The position numbers and the translations under genes are program-made. Shown piece after piece: positions 8,522 through 18,327 of a stretch of 64,000 nt of DNA. Source of the DNA: JAGMXM01 sp964458325. Lineage in GTDB: Bacteria > Verrucomicrobiota > Verrucomicrobiia > Limisphaerales > UBA1319. The stretch is taken from NCBI GenBank assembly GCA_964458325.1, contig CAYWIM010000010.1, forward strand, positions 1-64,000, given 5' to 3'. The notes under the pieces were generated by a model. That model did no database searches, was not told the origin of the DNA, and saw nothing but the letters and a program-made list of their open reading frames with translations. Each line of letters opens with the position of its first letter. Position 1 is the first letter of the stretch.

Positions 8522-9796
8522 TTACCTCCGCTGGATATTCGGGTGGAGCAGGAGCGATCCGCCCACGCCCAGCAGCCAGGCGACCACCCCTCCCAGGAGA
8601 AAGGCTGGCGTGAAGGAACGCGCGCCATCGGCGATCCAACCGGCGAGGTAAGGTCCCAGCACTTGGCCGATGCCAAACACAACCGTCATCAGGCCCAGCG
8701 CGGCCGGCGCCAGGCGGCCGCCGAAGATGTCGCCCGCCAAGGCAGCCATTAGCGCCGGGATGCTCCACGCCGTCAGTGCAAACAACCCCGCCGACAATCC
8801 AATCGCCGCCGTTTTCAGGCTCAGCCCGAACACGAGGAATCCCAATCCCTGCAGGAAAAACACGGCGATCAAGGCGGCCTTGCGGCCCCATCGATCCGAG
8901 ACGCCGCCCCAGATGAATCCGCTGACCGTGGACACCAAACCGACCGTCAGCCAGAGCCAGCCCGCTTGCTGGGCCGTGAATCCACTGTCGTGGACGATGT
9001 GGCGGATAAAGAAGGTCGAATAGATGATGTAAGAGAAACCGAACGCGAAATAGATGGCCGACAGGTGCCAGAGGGTTCCGGATCGGTAGACCAGAGACCA
9101 GTTGAGCGCCGAGGCGTGCGGTCCGCCCTGGCGCTGGCTGCGCTCGAGATCGCTCTCCCCCCACGGGGTGAGCCCGCGGTCGGCGGGCCGGTTCCGGAGA
9201 CCAAGAGCGGCGGCCATTGCGATGGCGATCGATGCAGCGCCCAAAACGTACCAGCAGACACGCCAGCCTTGGGCGCCTTGCCAGTTCAGGATCGCCGGGA
9301 CCAGCGGGCCGGTGACCATGAGCCCGATGCTCGATCCGGCCACCCCAATCCCCGATGCCATCCCGCGCCGCCGCGCGCCGAACCAGGCCGACACCAACCC
9401 CATGGCGGGCACGTTCGCTCCCGCACCGCCCACTCCCGCCAGGAACCGTCCCCAGCGGGCGCCCGTCAGGGTTGGCGCCCAGCCCGTAAGGACCATGGCC
9501 AGGCCGGTCACCAGCAGGGCGGTCGCAATGACGAACCGCGGTCCGAACCGCGCCGCCAGCACGCCCGCCGGGACTACGGTGAGCAGGTATCCCAGGAGAT
9601 TCCAGGATTGGAGCTCGCCGGTCTGTGTGTTCGTGAGCTCGAGCCCGGCCTGCATCGAGGGCAGGATGCTCGTGTAGCCGAATCGCGCCAGCCCCAGCGA
9701 TCCAAATACGGACAGCACGATCAGCCCCAGCACCACCCATCCATAGTGCAGACCCGATGCCCGCGACGGCGGGCCCTCAGATGTCGGTGCTGGCAT
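8522..9796 (-). CDS. Major facilitator superfamily transporter
   Basis: A 424-residue inner-membrane protein with about twelve hydrophobic segments, e.g. YGWVVLGLIVLSVFGSLGLAR at 18-38 and a final FLLGGVVAWLLGVGGSLLL. Motif A-like sequences appear in loop 2-3 (LAARFGPR) and loop 8-9 (GGVSDRWGRKAAL), and the GMASGIGVAGSSIGLMVTGPLV segment resembles oxalate/formate-antiporter-like and YbfB-like permeases. The substrate is unknown. The gene is divergent from the sulfatase at 10312 with a 515-nt spacer between them, so a role in importing a product of that enzyme is possible but unproven. Confidence 0.88.
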   Translation of the reverse strand: MPAPTSEGPPSRASGLHYGWVVLGLIVLSVFGSLGLARFGYTSILPSMQAGLELTNTQTGELQSWNLLGYLLTVVPAGVLAARFGPRFVIATALLVTGLAMVLTGWAPTLTGARWGRFLAGVGGAGANVPAMGLVSAWFGARRRGMASGIGVAGSSIGLMVTGPLVPAILNWQGAQGWRVCWYVLGAASIAIAMAAALGLRNRPADRGLTPWGESDLERSQRQGGPHASALNWSLVYRSGTLWHLSAIYFAFGFSYIIYSTFFIRHIVHDSGFTAQQAGWLWLTVGLVSTVSGFIWGGVSDRWGRKAALIAVFFLQGLGFLVFGLSLKTAAIGLSAGLFALTAWSIPALMAALAGDIFGGRLAPAALGLMTVVFGIGQVLGPYLAGWIADGARSFTPAFLLGGVVAWLLGVGGSLLLHPNIQRR

Positions 9797-10311
9797 GGCC
9801 GCTATCCTGATCCACGCGGCCGTGAATGCAAGCGGCTAGGCACGGTCACAGGAGCCGCCGGACTTCGAATGTTACGGACCGCGGACGCCCTCGTCCGCTG
9901 GCCAGCCAACGACGCTGCGGCGCACAAGGCCCACGCTCCGAAAGAAAGAAATCTATCATTTGACAATAGGGTTGATTACGGCATTTTCTGGCTCAACTAC
10001 TTTGATGCGCTGATCCTTGCGGCCGCGCGACTCGCCGGCTGCAAAGAGGTCTACTCCGAAGACCTGGGCGCCGGCCAGGATTATGGCGGCGTGGTTGTGG
10101 CCAATCCTTTCTCAGCTTGACGGAAAAACAGAGCGAGGGGTTTCAGCCTTATCTGCCCGGATGACGACTGCTCAAGTCCCCGTGCGCTCTCCGCTGGAGC
10201 CGCACGCGAATCACGGCGGAATCCGGCGCTGCGCGCCCTTTCGATGGCCTCTTTCTCCTACCCAGCGAGCAGACAATTTGCGATGATCCGCTGCAGAAAC
10301 AAGCAATTGCC
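9797..10311. other. 515-nt divergent spacer with a PIN remnant and a hairpin repeat
   Basis: Spacer between the divergent MFS and sulfatase genes. GCGGACG-ccct-CGTCCGC at 9881-9898 is a perfect 7-bp hairpin of a type often dispersed in such genomes. The PIN-domain fragment (9980-10120) is listed separately. From 10121 to 10311 I see no gene; the sulfatase promoter should lie here but no clear -35/-10 pair stands out. Confidence 0.45.
9980..10120 (+). pseudogene. C-terminal remnant of a PIN-domain (VapC-like) toxin
   Basis: The frame reads WLNYFDALILAAARLAGC, then KEVYSEDLGAGQDYGGVVVANPF, then a stop. This is the last third of a PIN domain: D in YFDAL and E/D in YSEDL are the later acidic residues, and GGV.V.NPF is the usual tail. 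Upstream sequence in this frame is unrelated and the N-terminal catalytic aspartate (the D.N..L motif) is absent, so the nuclease cannot work. No antitoxin is adjacent. Confidence 0.7.
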
Positions 10312-12078
<1,767 letters not shown>

Positions 12079-12171
12079 GTTGGCGCGACGCTGCCCGAAC
12101 TGACAAGCGAGCTGGAAAGTCTCGCGAACATAGTCGCCGGCCACCTCGCCAAGATGGGATTCAAACCATGA
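12079..12171 (+). pseudogene. Putative 3' remnant of a type I methylase gene (hsdM)
   Basis: Directly after the sulfatase stop, in the same frame, 30 codons read VGATLPELTSELESLANIVA, then GHLAKMGFKP, then TGA. Type I methylase subunits usually end in such a helical segment, and the next gene is hsdS, which normally follows hsdM. Everything upstream of hsdM is missing. The assignment rests on this short match and on position, so it is tentative. Confidence 0.45.
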
Positions 12172-12437
12172 AGCAACGCACGCATCCCGAACCCGGAGGG
12201 TTCAGCGAAGCGACACCACCGGCTGCCAGTGGAATTCAGCTCCGCATCCCGGAGGGATGCCAGCAGCGGATTCCCCGTGCATGCGCGGGAGGGAAACAGC
12301 GCTGCGATCCCTGCGGGATCGGATTCCATTTGCGGCCGCAGTCCGGGGGTGGCGCTCGTGCCTCGCGCAACCCCCGGCTAATGGCTCGCATCCCTTCGGG
12401 ATGGCCCGCGTGGACAGACACCTCAAAAAGATGGGAT
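12142..12437. repeat. Palindrome-rich repeat island bounded by imperfect 19-bp direct repeats
   Basis: Between the hsdM tail and hsdS lies an island with ATCCCGGAGGGAT, GATCCCTGCGGGATC, GGGGGTGGCGCTCGTGCC, CGCAACCCCCGG and ATCCCTTCGGGAT. Elements of this style are widespread in Verrucomicrobiota and Bacteroidota and are often mis-called as small genes. Both edges carry nearly the same 19 bases: CACCTCgccAAGATGGGAT (12142-12160) and CACCTCaaaAAGATGGGAT (12419-12437). Both copies encode H-L-x-K-M-G in a frame that then stops. Confidence 0.65.
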
Positions 12438-12441
12438 CGGT

Positions 12442-13656
12442 ATGGCCGTGAAGCTAGGCTACAAGCAGACCGAGGTGGGCGTCATCCCGGAGGAGTGGGA
12501 TGTAATGCGAGTCTGTGAGTTTGGTTCAGTCATCACCGGAGGCACTCCGCAAACGGAGATACAAGGCTATTGGAACGGAGGTTATCCTTGGATAACGCCA
12601 ACCGACATCACAGACAAGCGGGACATGCGCGCATCGGAGCGCATGATTTCTGAGGCAGGTCTTCATTCGATACGACAGCTACCAGCGAACTGCGTCCTCG
12701 TCACATGTATCGCAAGCATCGGAAAAAACGCGATTCTGAGGAGCATCGGAGGCTGCAATCAGCAGATTAACGCAGTTGTGCCTCAGCAGGGGCACAGTCC
12801 AGAGTATCTGTATTATTTGTTTGAGAGCAGTAAGCAGTATTTGCTTGCCAATGCGGGGAGGACAGCTACGCGCATCCTTTCCAAGGCCGCGTTTGAGCGA
12901 ATGATATTTCCAATCGCGCCTCCGCTCCAGCAACGCGCTATCGCAGCAGCTTTGATCGAGATGGATGCGCTGCTGGGCGGACTGGATCGGCTCATCGCCA
13001 AGAAGCGCGAGCTCAAACAGGCCGCCATGCAGCAACTCCTCACCGGCCACACCCGCCTCCCCGGCTTCCACGGCGAGTGGGACGTGAAGCGGCTGGGGGA
13101 CATCGCCGACTTTGCCAATGGCAAACCGCATGAAGGCCACATGGATGCTACGGGGCAGTTCTACCTTGTCACTTTGGACAGCATTGGCATCGACGGAAAA
13201 CTCAAGGCCGAGCACAAGCCAATTGGTGTCTTGGACAACTCGCTCCAGAAGGATGACATCGTCACTATACACAGCGATATCGCTCACGGGAACTTGCTCG
13301 GTCTTTGCGACCTGATTCCCGAAAATAGCCGTTACGTCTTAAATCAGCGAGTTGGTCGCTTGCGTGTGAAACCAGACACTCAGGCAAATCCCCAATTCCT
13401 TCGCCTTCAGATTAACCGGCGTCAGCACCACTTTAAGACACGTGGGCAAGGCACTTCGCAGCGTCATGTTTACCGTCGCGATTTCGACAAACTTGAACTC
13501 TCGCTTCCTAAGCCTGCCGAGCAAACCGCTATTGCCGAGGTGCTGGCGGAGATGGGCGCGGAACTGGCGGCGTTGGAGCAGCGGCGGGAGAAGACCCGCG
13601 CCCTCAAGCAGGCCATGATGCAGGAACTGCTGACTGGCAGGACCAGACTTGTATGA
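12442..13656 (+). CDS. hsdS: Type I restriction-modification specificity subunit
   Basis: A 404-residue HsdS with the expected two-fold plan. The first target-recognition domain (about 15-165) starts GVIPEEWDVMRVCEFGSVITGGTP, and the first central conserved helix follows IAPPLQQRAIAAALIEMDALLGGLDRLIAKKRELKQAAMQQLLTG. The second domain starts at WDVKRLGDIADFANGK. The distal repeat is AEQTAIAEVLAEMGAELAALEQRREKTRALKQAMMQELLTG. No frameshift or internal stop is visible, but its partners hsdM and hsdR survive only as fragments, so a working enzyme cannot be made from this locus. Its stop overlaps the next start (ATGA at 13653). Confidence 0.93.
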   Translation: MAVKLGYKQTEVGVIPEEWDVMRVCEFGSVITGGTPQTEIQGYWNGGYPWITPTDITDKRDMRASERMISEAGLHSIRQLPANCVLVTCIASIGKNAILRSIGGCNQQINAVVPQQGHSPEYLYYLFESSKQYLLANAGRTATRILSKAAFERMIFPIAPPLQQRAIAAALIEMDALLGGLDRLIAKKRELKQAAMQQLLTGHTRLPGFHGEWDVKRLGDIADFANGKPHEGHMDATGQFYLVTLDSIGIDGKLKAEHKPIGVLDNSLQKDDIVTIHSDIAHGNLLGLCDLIPENSRYVLNQRVGRLRVKPDTQANPQFLRLQINRRQHHFKTRGQGTSQRHVYRRDFDKLELSLPKPAEQTAIAEVLAEMGAELAALEQRREKTRALKQAMMQELLTGRTRLV

Positions 13657-14787
13657 AGGAACACCAAGCCGTCGAATGGAAAGAAACCTGGCGGGACGAA
13701 TTCCTACGGTGGATTTGTGGTTTCGCCAACGCGGAGGGCGGCGTGCTGCACATCGGGCGGAACGCGCAGGGCGTGGTTATGGGCGTGTCGGACGCGGCGC
13801 GGTTGCTGGAGGACATTCCCAACAAGGTGCGGGACATTCTGGGCATCGTGGTCCCGGTGAACCTGCGGGAGGAGGGCGGCAAGGAGTGGCTGGAGATCGT
13901 GGTGGAGCCGTATCCGTATCCGGTGAGCTACAAGGGAGAGTACCACCTCCGCAGCGGCAGCACCAAACAGGAATTGAAAGGCGCGGCGCTCGACCGGTTT
14001 CTGTTGCGCAAACAAGGCCGCACCTGGGACGGCGTGCGCGTTCCACAGGTCTCAGTCCGGGATTTGTCCAAGAACGCCCTGGCGGACTTCCGGCGGTTGG
14101 CCCGGCAAAGCCGTCGGTTGGCCGCGGGGGTTCTGCGCGAATCGAACGCCGTGTTGGTGGAGAAGCTGAACCTGCTCGACGGAAACTACCTGAAACGCGC
14201 GGCCATCCTGCTGTTCCATCCTGACCCGGAACGCTGATTCACGGGCGCCTTCGTCAAGGTCGGTTACTTTCGTACCGAGTCTGACCTGCTCTATCACGAC
14301 GAGATCCACGGCGACCTGTTCATGCAGGCTCAGAAAACCATGGAGGTCTTGCTCAGCAAGTATTTGAAGGCTGCGATCAGCTATCGAGGCGTGGGGCCGG
14401 GGCATCCAGCGCATCCACGACGCCTGCCGGGAAGCTGGAACGCCGCCGCCGCGCATCGAATACGAACCGCATGACCTGTGGATTGAGTTCGCCTTCTCTG
14501 CCGGGTACCTGGCCATGCTGCAGGGCGAAGCTGAGTCCGCACGGCAGACCCGAAGGGAAGCTGCGGGCACTGCCCAGAAAACTACCCAGAAGACTACCCA
14601 GAAAACGACGCAAGAGCGCATTCTGATGATGCTCCGGGCCAACGCAAGCCTGTCTCGTGAGGCGCTGGCGCGACAAATTGGCTTGACGGCTGACGGCGTA
14701 AAATACCATTTGGACAAGTTGAAGGCGGCAGGGCGACTTCGGCGTGTCGGCCCGGACAAGGGCGGGCGTTGGGAGGTCGTGCCGTGA
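13653..14787 (+). pseudogene. Broken AlbA_2/Schlafen-type ATP-binding gene with C-terminal winged helix
   Basis: The start couples to hsdS (ATGA). Residues 1-190 match the AlbA_2 domain (EWKETWRDEFLRWICGFANAEGG, LHIGRNAQGVVMGV). TGA at 14235-14237 interrupts ..HPDPER*FTGAFVKVGYFRT, where a tryptophan or similar codon is expected. The same frame continues to LLSKYLKAAISYRGV, then at about 14383-14393 jumps to another frame giving EAWGRGIQRIHDAC and LWIEFAFSAGYL. The middle of the family, roughly 80-90 residues by my recollection, is deleted. The end carries a (QKTT)n linker and a winged helix (LSREALARQIGLTADGVKYH, then HLDKLKAAGRLRRVG). Genes of this type often accompany type I RM loci; their role is not settled. 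It is clearly inactive. Confidence 0.85.
14572..14612 (+). repeat. 12-bp tandem repeat in a coding linker
   Basis: About three copies of cagaaaactacc, with small differences, encode QKTTQKTTQKTTQ. This T/Q/K linker precedes the winged helix in the broken AlbA_2 gene and is a known feature of some family members. Confidence 0.7.
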
Positions 14788-14952
14788 AGCGCTTCGCCTC
14801 CGCCGGATGAAGCCCAGATCAACAAGAACACCGATGAATATAGGTTTCGCTGATCCTAAGACCATGAAACACACGGCATGTAGCCGAGTTTTGTCCACCG
14901 GCAAGGCAAGCTTGCCACGCCGGAGGCGGAAGTCAACAACGGGCATGAACCA

Positions 14953-15120
14953 ATGAGCACCGTCGGCCAAAAGGAACGGAAGACCCAGCAGCGGGTCGTG
15001 CGATTGTTGACTGACAAGGCGCACCCGTTCTGTCTGGGCTACGAGTGCCTCGGCAACTGGGAGGAACGCGAGGGCAACCGCAATATCGAACCCGAGCTGC
15101 TCCGGGCTTGGCTGAAAGGA
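14953..15120 (+). pseudogene. 5' remnant of a type I restriction endonuclease gene (hsdR)
   Basis: MSTVGQKERKTQQRVVRLLT followed by LGYECLGNWEEREGNRNIEP and ELLRAWLK is the characteristic start of HsdR, which normally exceeds 900 residues. Similarity stops near residue 55. The frame stays open to 15291 but only as the antisense of the neighbouring HEAT-repeat gene. The nuclease and helicase domains are absent, so restriction activity is lost. A small insertion (AHPFC) also disturbs the start relative to the family pattern. Confidence 0.8.
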
Positions 15121-15175
15121 GGCAAGGGAGTCAAATCCGGAGCCGCAGGCGCCGCCCTGCTGGTTTCCCGGCGCT

Positions 15176-15733
15176 CTATTGCTTCATGCCGGGTCCGACG
15201 GTGGTCTGCTGCACGGGCACGAGCTTCTGGCTGGGATAACCCGACACTGCCTGGCCTCGCTGGCGCAGGGATTCGGCCAAAGCCGGCTTGAACTCTTCCG
15301 GCGCCGACTCGAAGGCCGATTCGAGCGCGCCAATGGCCGCGCTGCCGGGCAGCCGTGTCAGCGCGCATCGGGCGTCCTCACGCGCTTCACGGTCGCGCAA
15401 CAACGCGGCCATTGGCGGAACGGCGTCGTCGCCGCCAATCTCGGAGAGCATCCAAAGCGCTTCGCGGCGGACGAGCGCCGCGTCGTGGCACAGCAGCTTG
15501 ATCAATTCCTGTTCCACCGCCTTGGCTTCGGCGGCCGCGCCAGGACGGCCGGCATGGCGCACGATTCGGTAAAGGGCGCGTCTGGCACTGCGCGCCACTT
15601 CGAAATCGGAGTCCGTCGTCACATCGGCCAACGGTAGAATAGCCGCCGCGCCATAAGGAGCGGCGTTCTGCCAGGCGGGACCGCGGACGCGATCGTCCTT
15701 GCTCTGGATGTTCTGGATGAGCGACTCATTCAT
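15176..15733 (-). CDS. Small HEAT-repeat protein
   Basis: 185 residues from MNESLIQNIQSKDDRVRGPAWQ. Two or three HEAT-like helical pairs are visible: GAAAILPLADVTTDSDFEVARSARRALYRIV, then LCHDAALVRREALWMLSEIGGDDAVPPMAALL, then AREDARCALTRLPGSAAIGAL. There is no signal peptide. The ATG overlaps the stop of the upstream oxidoreductase (TGA at 15730-15732), so the two are translated together. HEAT proteins of this kind usually mediate protein contacts; a structural or regulatory role beside the oxidoreductase is inference. The 3' end lies ~55 nt from the hsdR remnant, marking the edge of the rearranged block. Confidence 0.8.
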   Translation of the reverse strand: MNESLIQNIQSKDDRVRGPAWQNAAPYGAAAILPLADVTTDSDFEVARSARRALYRIVRHAGRPGAAAEAKAVEQELIKLLCHDAALVRREALWMLSEIGGDDAVPPMAALLRDREAREDARCALTRLPGSAAIGALESAFESAPEEFKPALAESLRQRGQAVSGYPSQKLVPVQQTTVGPGMKQ

Positions 15734-17073
15734 AGGCAATACGGATGCCGCTGCGGGCGGCTGAGCATGCGGTTGGCCTGCTCGTCTCCCACCACCTCCT
15801 GCTTGTCGCCGTCCCAGACCAGCTTCCGGCCCAGGATCATTGAGAGGTTGCCCAGGTTGCAGAGCGTGGCCACGCGATGGCCGATCTCGACATCCACGGC
15901 CGGCCGCAGATGGCCTTCGCGGATGGACTTGAACCAGTCGGCCTTGTGGTTCATGTTGAAATCCTCGTACTCGTCCGTTCGCTCGAATTCCTTGCCTCCG
16001 GGCGGCATCTGGAAGTGGATCGCTTCCGGATTGGCAGGCCGATAGCCGCCTTCCCATTCGAGGACCAGGCGTCCGCTCGCGCCCCAAAAGACATTGCCGA
16101 ATTCGGTCTGGCCCACCCGATCGCCCGGTTGACCCCATTCCAAAGTCCAGTCGGGATTCCTGAACTGGTATACGACGCGCATGTCGATCGCCGTGTCCCA
16201 TAGACCCAGGGTCGGCACCGTGCCCGTCGCTTCCACGGTGAACGATGTCTGGCGGTCGGCGTCCATGCACCAAAGGATCGTGCTGAACTGATGGGCGCCG
16301 CGGTCGCGAATCTGGCCGCCGCCGGACTCCATGATCCAACGGAAGTTGGCTGGCTGATAGCGGCGGTTGTATGGCCGCCATGGCAGCGGCCCCAGCCATA
16401 AATCCCAGTCCAGACCTTCCGGCGGTGCGCTGTCAGGCGCCGGTTTCGTGTCCGCCGGGCTCGCGTAGTGCCAGCAGGTGACCTTGTGGACCTTGCCCAC
16501 GATGCCGTTGCGAATGGCGCGGCACGTGTGCCAGGCGCCCTTGGCCGTGCGCGCCTGCGCCCCGACCTGAACGGCGACCTTGTTGGCTCGAGCCGCCTCC
16601 ACCATCGCCTGACCCTCCCGCACTGTCACCGAAGCGGGTTTCTCGACATAGACATGCTTGCCCGTCTGGCAGCTGTGCACCGTCTGGACGGCGTGCCAGT
16701 GATCCGGCGTGGCGATCAGCACGCAATCGACATCCTTGCGCTCGAGTATGTAGCGATAATCGCGGTAGGGCGTCGCCTTTTGTCCGGTGAGGTTCCACGC
16801 GGCCTCCAGCCGGGGATCATCGCAGTCGCAGACCGCTGCGATCCGGACTTTGTCCTCCTTCTGGAACCGGAGCAGATTGGCCAGGTGCGTTCCCCCCATG
16901 CCGCCGAGACCGATCTGGCCGATGACAAACCGGCCATGGGCGCCCGGCCGCCCGGGTGCGCCCAGAACGCTTCGAGGAACAATCGTCGGCAATGCCACCC
17001 CGCCCAGGCAGAGGGATCCTCCCGCTGCCTTGAGAAAAGTCCGCCGGTCCACTCTCCGATTGCTTCTGTCCAT
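15730..17073 (-). CDS. Tat-exported Gfo/Idh/MocA family oxidoreductase
   Basis: 447 residues beginning MDRSNRRVDRRTFLKAAGGS, a twin-arginine signal. The Rossmann motif is GQIGLGGMGGTHLANLL, and the domain continues with VCDCDD, VLIATPDHWHA and the family's EKP motif in YVEKPASVTVREGQAM. The C-terminal alpha/beta part includes GLDWDLWLGPLPWRPYN and RDRGAHQFSTILWCMD. Such proteins oxidise or epimerise sugars and sugar derivatives with NAD(P); the substrate is unknown. Proteins with DLWLGPAP-like segments are strongly expanded in Planctomycetes and Verrucomicrobiota. Export by Tat implies the cofactor is loaded before secretion. It leads a two-gene operon with the HEAT protein. Confidence 0.92.
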   Translation of the reverse strand: MDRSNRRVDRRTFLKAAGGSLCLGGVALPTIVPRSVLGAPGRPGAHGRFVIGQIGLGGMGGTHLANLLRFQKEDKVRIAAVCDCDDPRLEAAWNLTGQKATPYRDYRYILERKDVDCVLIATPDHWHAVQTVHSCQTGKHVYVEKPASVTVREGQAMVEAARANKVAVQVGAQARTAKGAWHTCRAIRNGIVGKVHKVTCWHYASPADTKPAPDSAPPEGLDWDLWLGPLPWRPYNRRYQPANFRWIMESGGGQIRDRGAHQFSTILWCMDADRQTSFTVEATGTVPTLGLWDTAIDMRVVYQFRNPDWTLEWGQPGDRVGQTEFGNVFWGASGRLVLEWEGGYRPANPEAIHFQMPPGGKEFERTDEYEDFNMNHKADWFKSIREGHLRPAVDVEIGHRVATLCNLGNLSMILGRKLVWDGDKQEVVGDEQANRMLSRPQRHPYCL

Positions 17074-17616
17074 AATGTGAAGTGTGAAGGATGCACGATG
17101 AACGAAAAATGATAAAGGCCAAAACGCCCAGGAAAACGCGACGGTGTGGGAGTGCTGGCGGATCGCAGACCATTGCCCTGTCCGTTTGTCATGATGGCAA
17201 GCAGAACGCCTCGTTTATGCGCGACCAGCCATGGGAATACGAGGGCCAGTATCACTGCGCGGGATGGCGGTCCGGTTCCGCTTCTTTCTCCGAAACGGAT
17301 CCCTCTACGCGTTTTGGGTCGCTCCGGATCCCTCAGGCGCTAGCCGCGGCTATGTGGCTGCAGGCGGCCCCGAATTGGCGGCCTCGACCGATACGGTCGG
17401 CCAACAGCCGAAGCATTAAACCCGATCCAAGAGCGCATAGGCATGATGTTTGGTGGAAGGGACCCGCGGGGTCTCAATAACGGCCGGGGACCAATGTCCT
17501 CCAGAAACAACCTGCCCCGACGGTACTCCCCGCAAGTGAAAGGCCGCCAGGCGTTGGATCATCGGATGTGGAGCGATCGTGCTGCGCCTCCGTTTCATCC
17601 CCTCCGCCTTGCTGCA
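17074..17616. other. 543-nt spacer with a gene remnant
   Basis: Apart from the C-terminal fragment listed at 17264-17419, no gene is recognised. The segment 17420-17616 shows no RNA, repeat or coding signal that I can support. The promoter of the oxidoreductase operon should lie near 17080-17130. Confidence 0.35.
17264..17419 (+). pseudogene. C-terminal remnant of an unidentified secreted protein
   Basis: The frame reads VRFRFFLRNGSLYAFWVAPD, then PSGASRGYVAAGGPELA, then a stop after DTVGQQPKH. This resembles the conserved tail (LYAFWVS.D..GASHGYVAAGGP) that I recall on secreted carbohydrate-related proteins of Verrucomicrobiota and Planctomycetes. Nothing matching the rest of such a protein precedes it, so I treat it as a leftover 3' end. 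The parent family is uncertain. Confidence 0.35.
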
Positions 17617-18012
17617 TCATTCCGGCTGCACGACAAAATCCGGATGACATTTGTGGAGCGCTGTGTCGAAGCTCGCCAGGGCAGAGCAGCCTTCCTGGTG
17701 GGCGAAACTGACGATCAGCTCGTCGGCGAAATCGTTTCCGGCTTCGAAGGCCTGGATGGCCGCGGCGACGCGGTCCGGATCGGCAAACTGGACATCGGGC
17801 TTGGCGGCAAGCCGGCGCAAGGCCGCGGCGATCGGCGCGCGCTCCCAGCCAAAGGCCGAACGCAAGGTCCAGACCGCCTCGACCAGCGCGATGTCGGGCA
17901 CCAGATACGTCTCACCAGCATGTATCGTGAGAAACCGGCCCATCGCGGCGAGCTGCTCGGGATCGTCGTGCGTGAGAAGTCGCAACAGGATGTTGGTGTC
18001 GAGGGCAATCAC
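17617..18012 (-). CDS. vapC: PIN-domain toxin of a VapBC-type module
   Basis: About 131 residues from GTG at 18012, which overlaps the antitoxin stop (GTGA); an ATG at 18042 in frame is possible but would overlap more. VIALDTNILLRLLTHDD holds the first acidic residue (D.N), LVEAVWTLR the glutamate, and DFADELIVSFAHQEGC with SFD the last acids, so the catalytic set looks complete. PIN toxins cleave tRNA or rRNA sites; the target here is unknown. It appears intact, unlike the other toxin genes in the window. Confidence 0.9.
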   Translation of the reverse strand: MIALDTNILLRLLTHDDPEQLAAMGRFLTIHAGETYLVPDIALVEAVWTLRSAFGWERAPIAAALRRLAAKPDVQFADPDRVAAAIQAFEAGNDFADELIVSFAHQEGCSALASFDTALHKCHPDFVVQPE

Positions 18013-18323
18013 CGCCGGACTTTCGCTCGATTTCGATTCCACTGACGACGGATCCGGGTGTCGCTTCGGGCCAGATCCTGGCCGATGGCTCTGTCGATTT
18101 GCGTCTGGGTCGGCGGCTGCTTGGGCGGCGGCACGGGAGGCGGTTCGCGCAGCAAGTCGGCCAGCTGGCCGGTCCGGGCCCGGACAATCACGCGGTCAGC
18201 CTCGATTTCATACACAAACCGGTCGGATGGCTTCATGCCGAGCGCATCAGTGACCGCCTTGGGCACAGTCGTCTGGTTTTTCCGCGTAAGCTTGGATGTG
18301 ACCCACATACAAGGAATATGCAT
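18009..18323 (-). CDS. vapB: AbrB/SpoVT-type antitoxin of the VapBC-type module
   Basis: SKLTRKNQTTVPKAVTDALG and MKPSDRFVYEIEADRVIVR form the swapped-hairpin DNA-binding domain; the C-terminal half, rich in P and R (DLLREPPPVPPPKQPPTQTQ), would wrap the toxin. The ATG at 18323 has AAGGG four nucleotides upstream, which favours it. A second ATG at 18308 would give MWVTSKL, closer to most family starts. The gene overlaps vapC by 4 nt and has a palindrome just upstream, consistent with autoregulation. Confidence 0.85.
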   Translation of the reverse strand: MHIPCMWVTSKLTRKNQTTVPKAVTDALGMKPSDRFVYEIEADRVIVRARTGQLADLLREPPPVPPPKQPPTQTQIDRAIGQDLARSDTRIRRQWNRNRAKVRR

Positions 18324-18327
18324 TCAA

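Noticed and set aside
12142..12437. Insertion sequence
   Set aside because: The island has no transposase frame and no terminal inverted repeats; only the imperfect flanking duplication is suggestive.
14572..14612. Short tandem repeat considered as CRISPR or recombination site
   Set aside because: It is a 12-bp coding microsatellite (QKTT) in a known type of linker.
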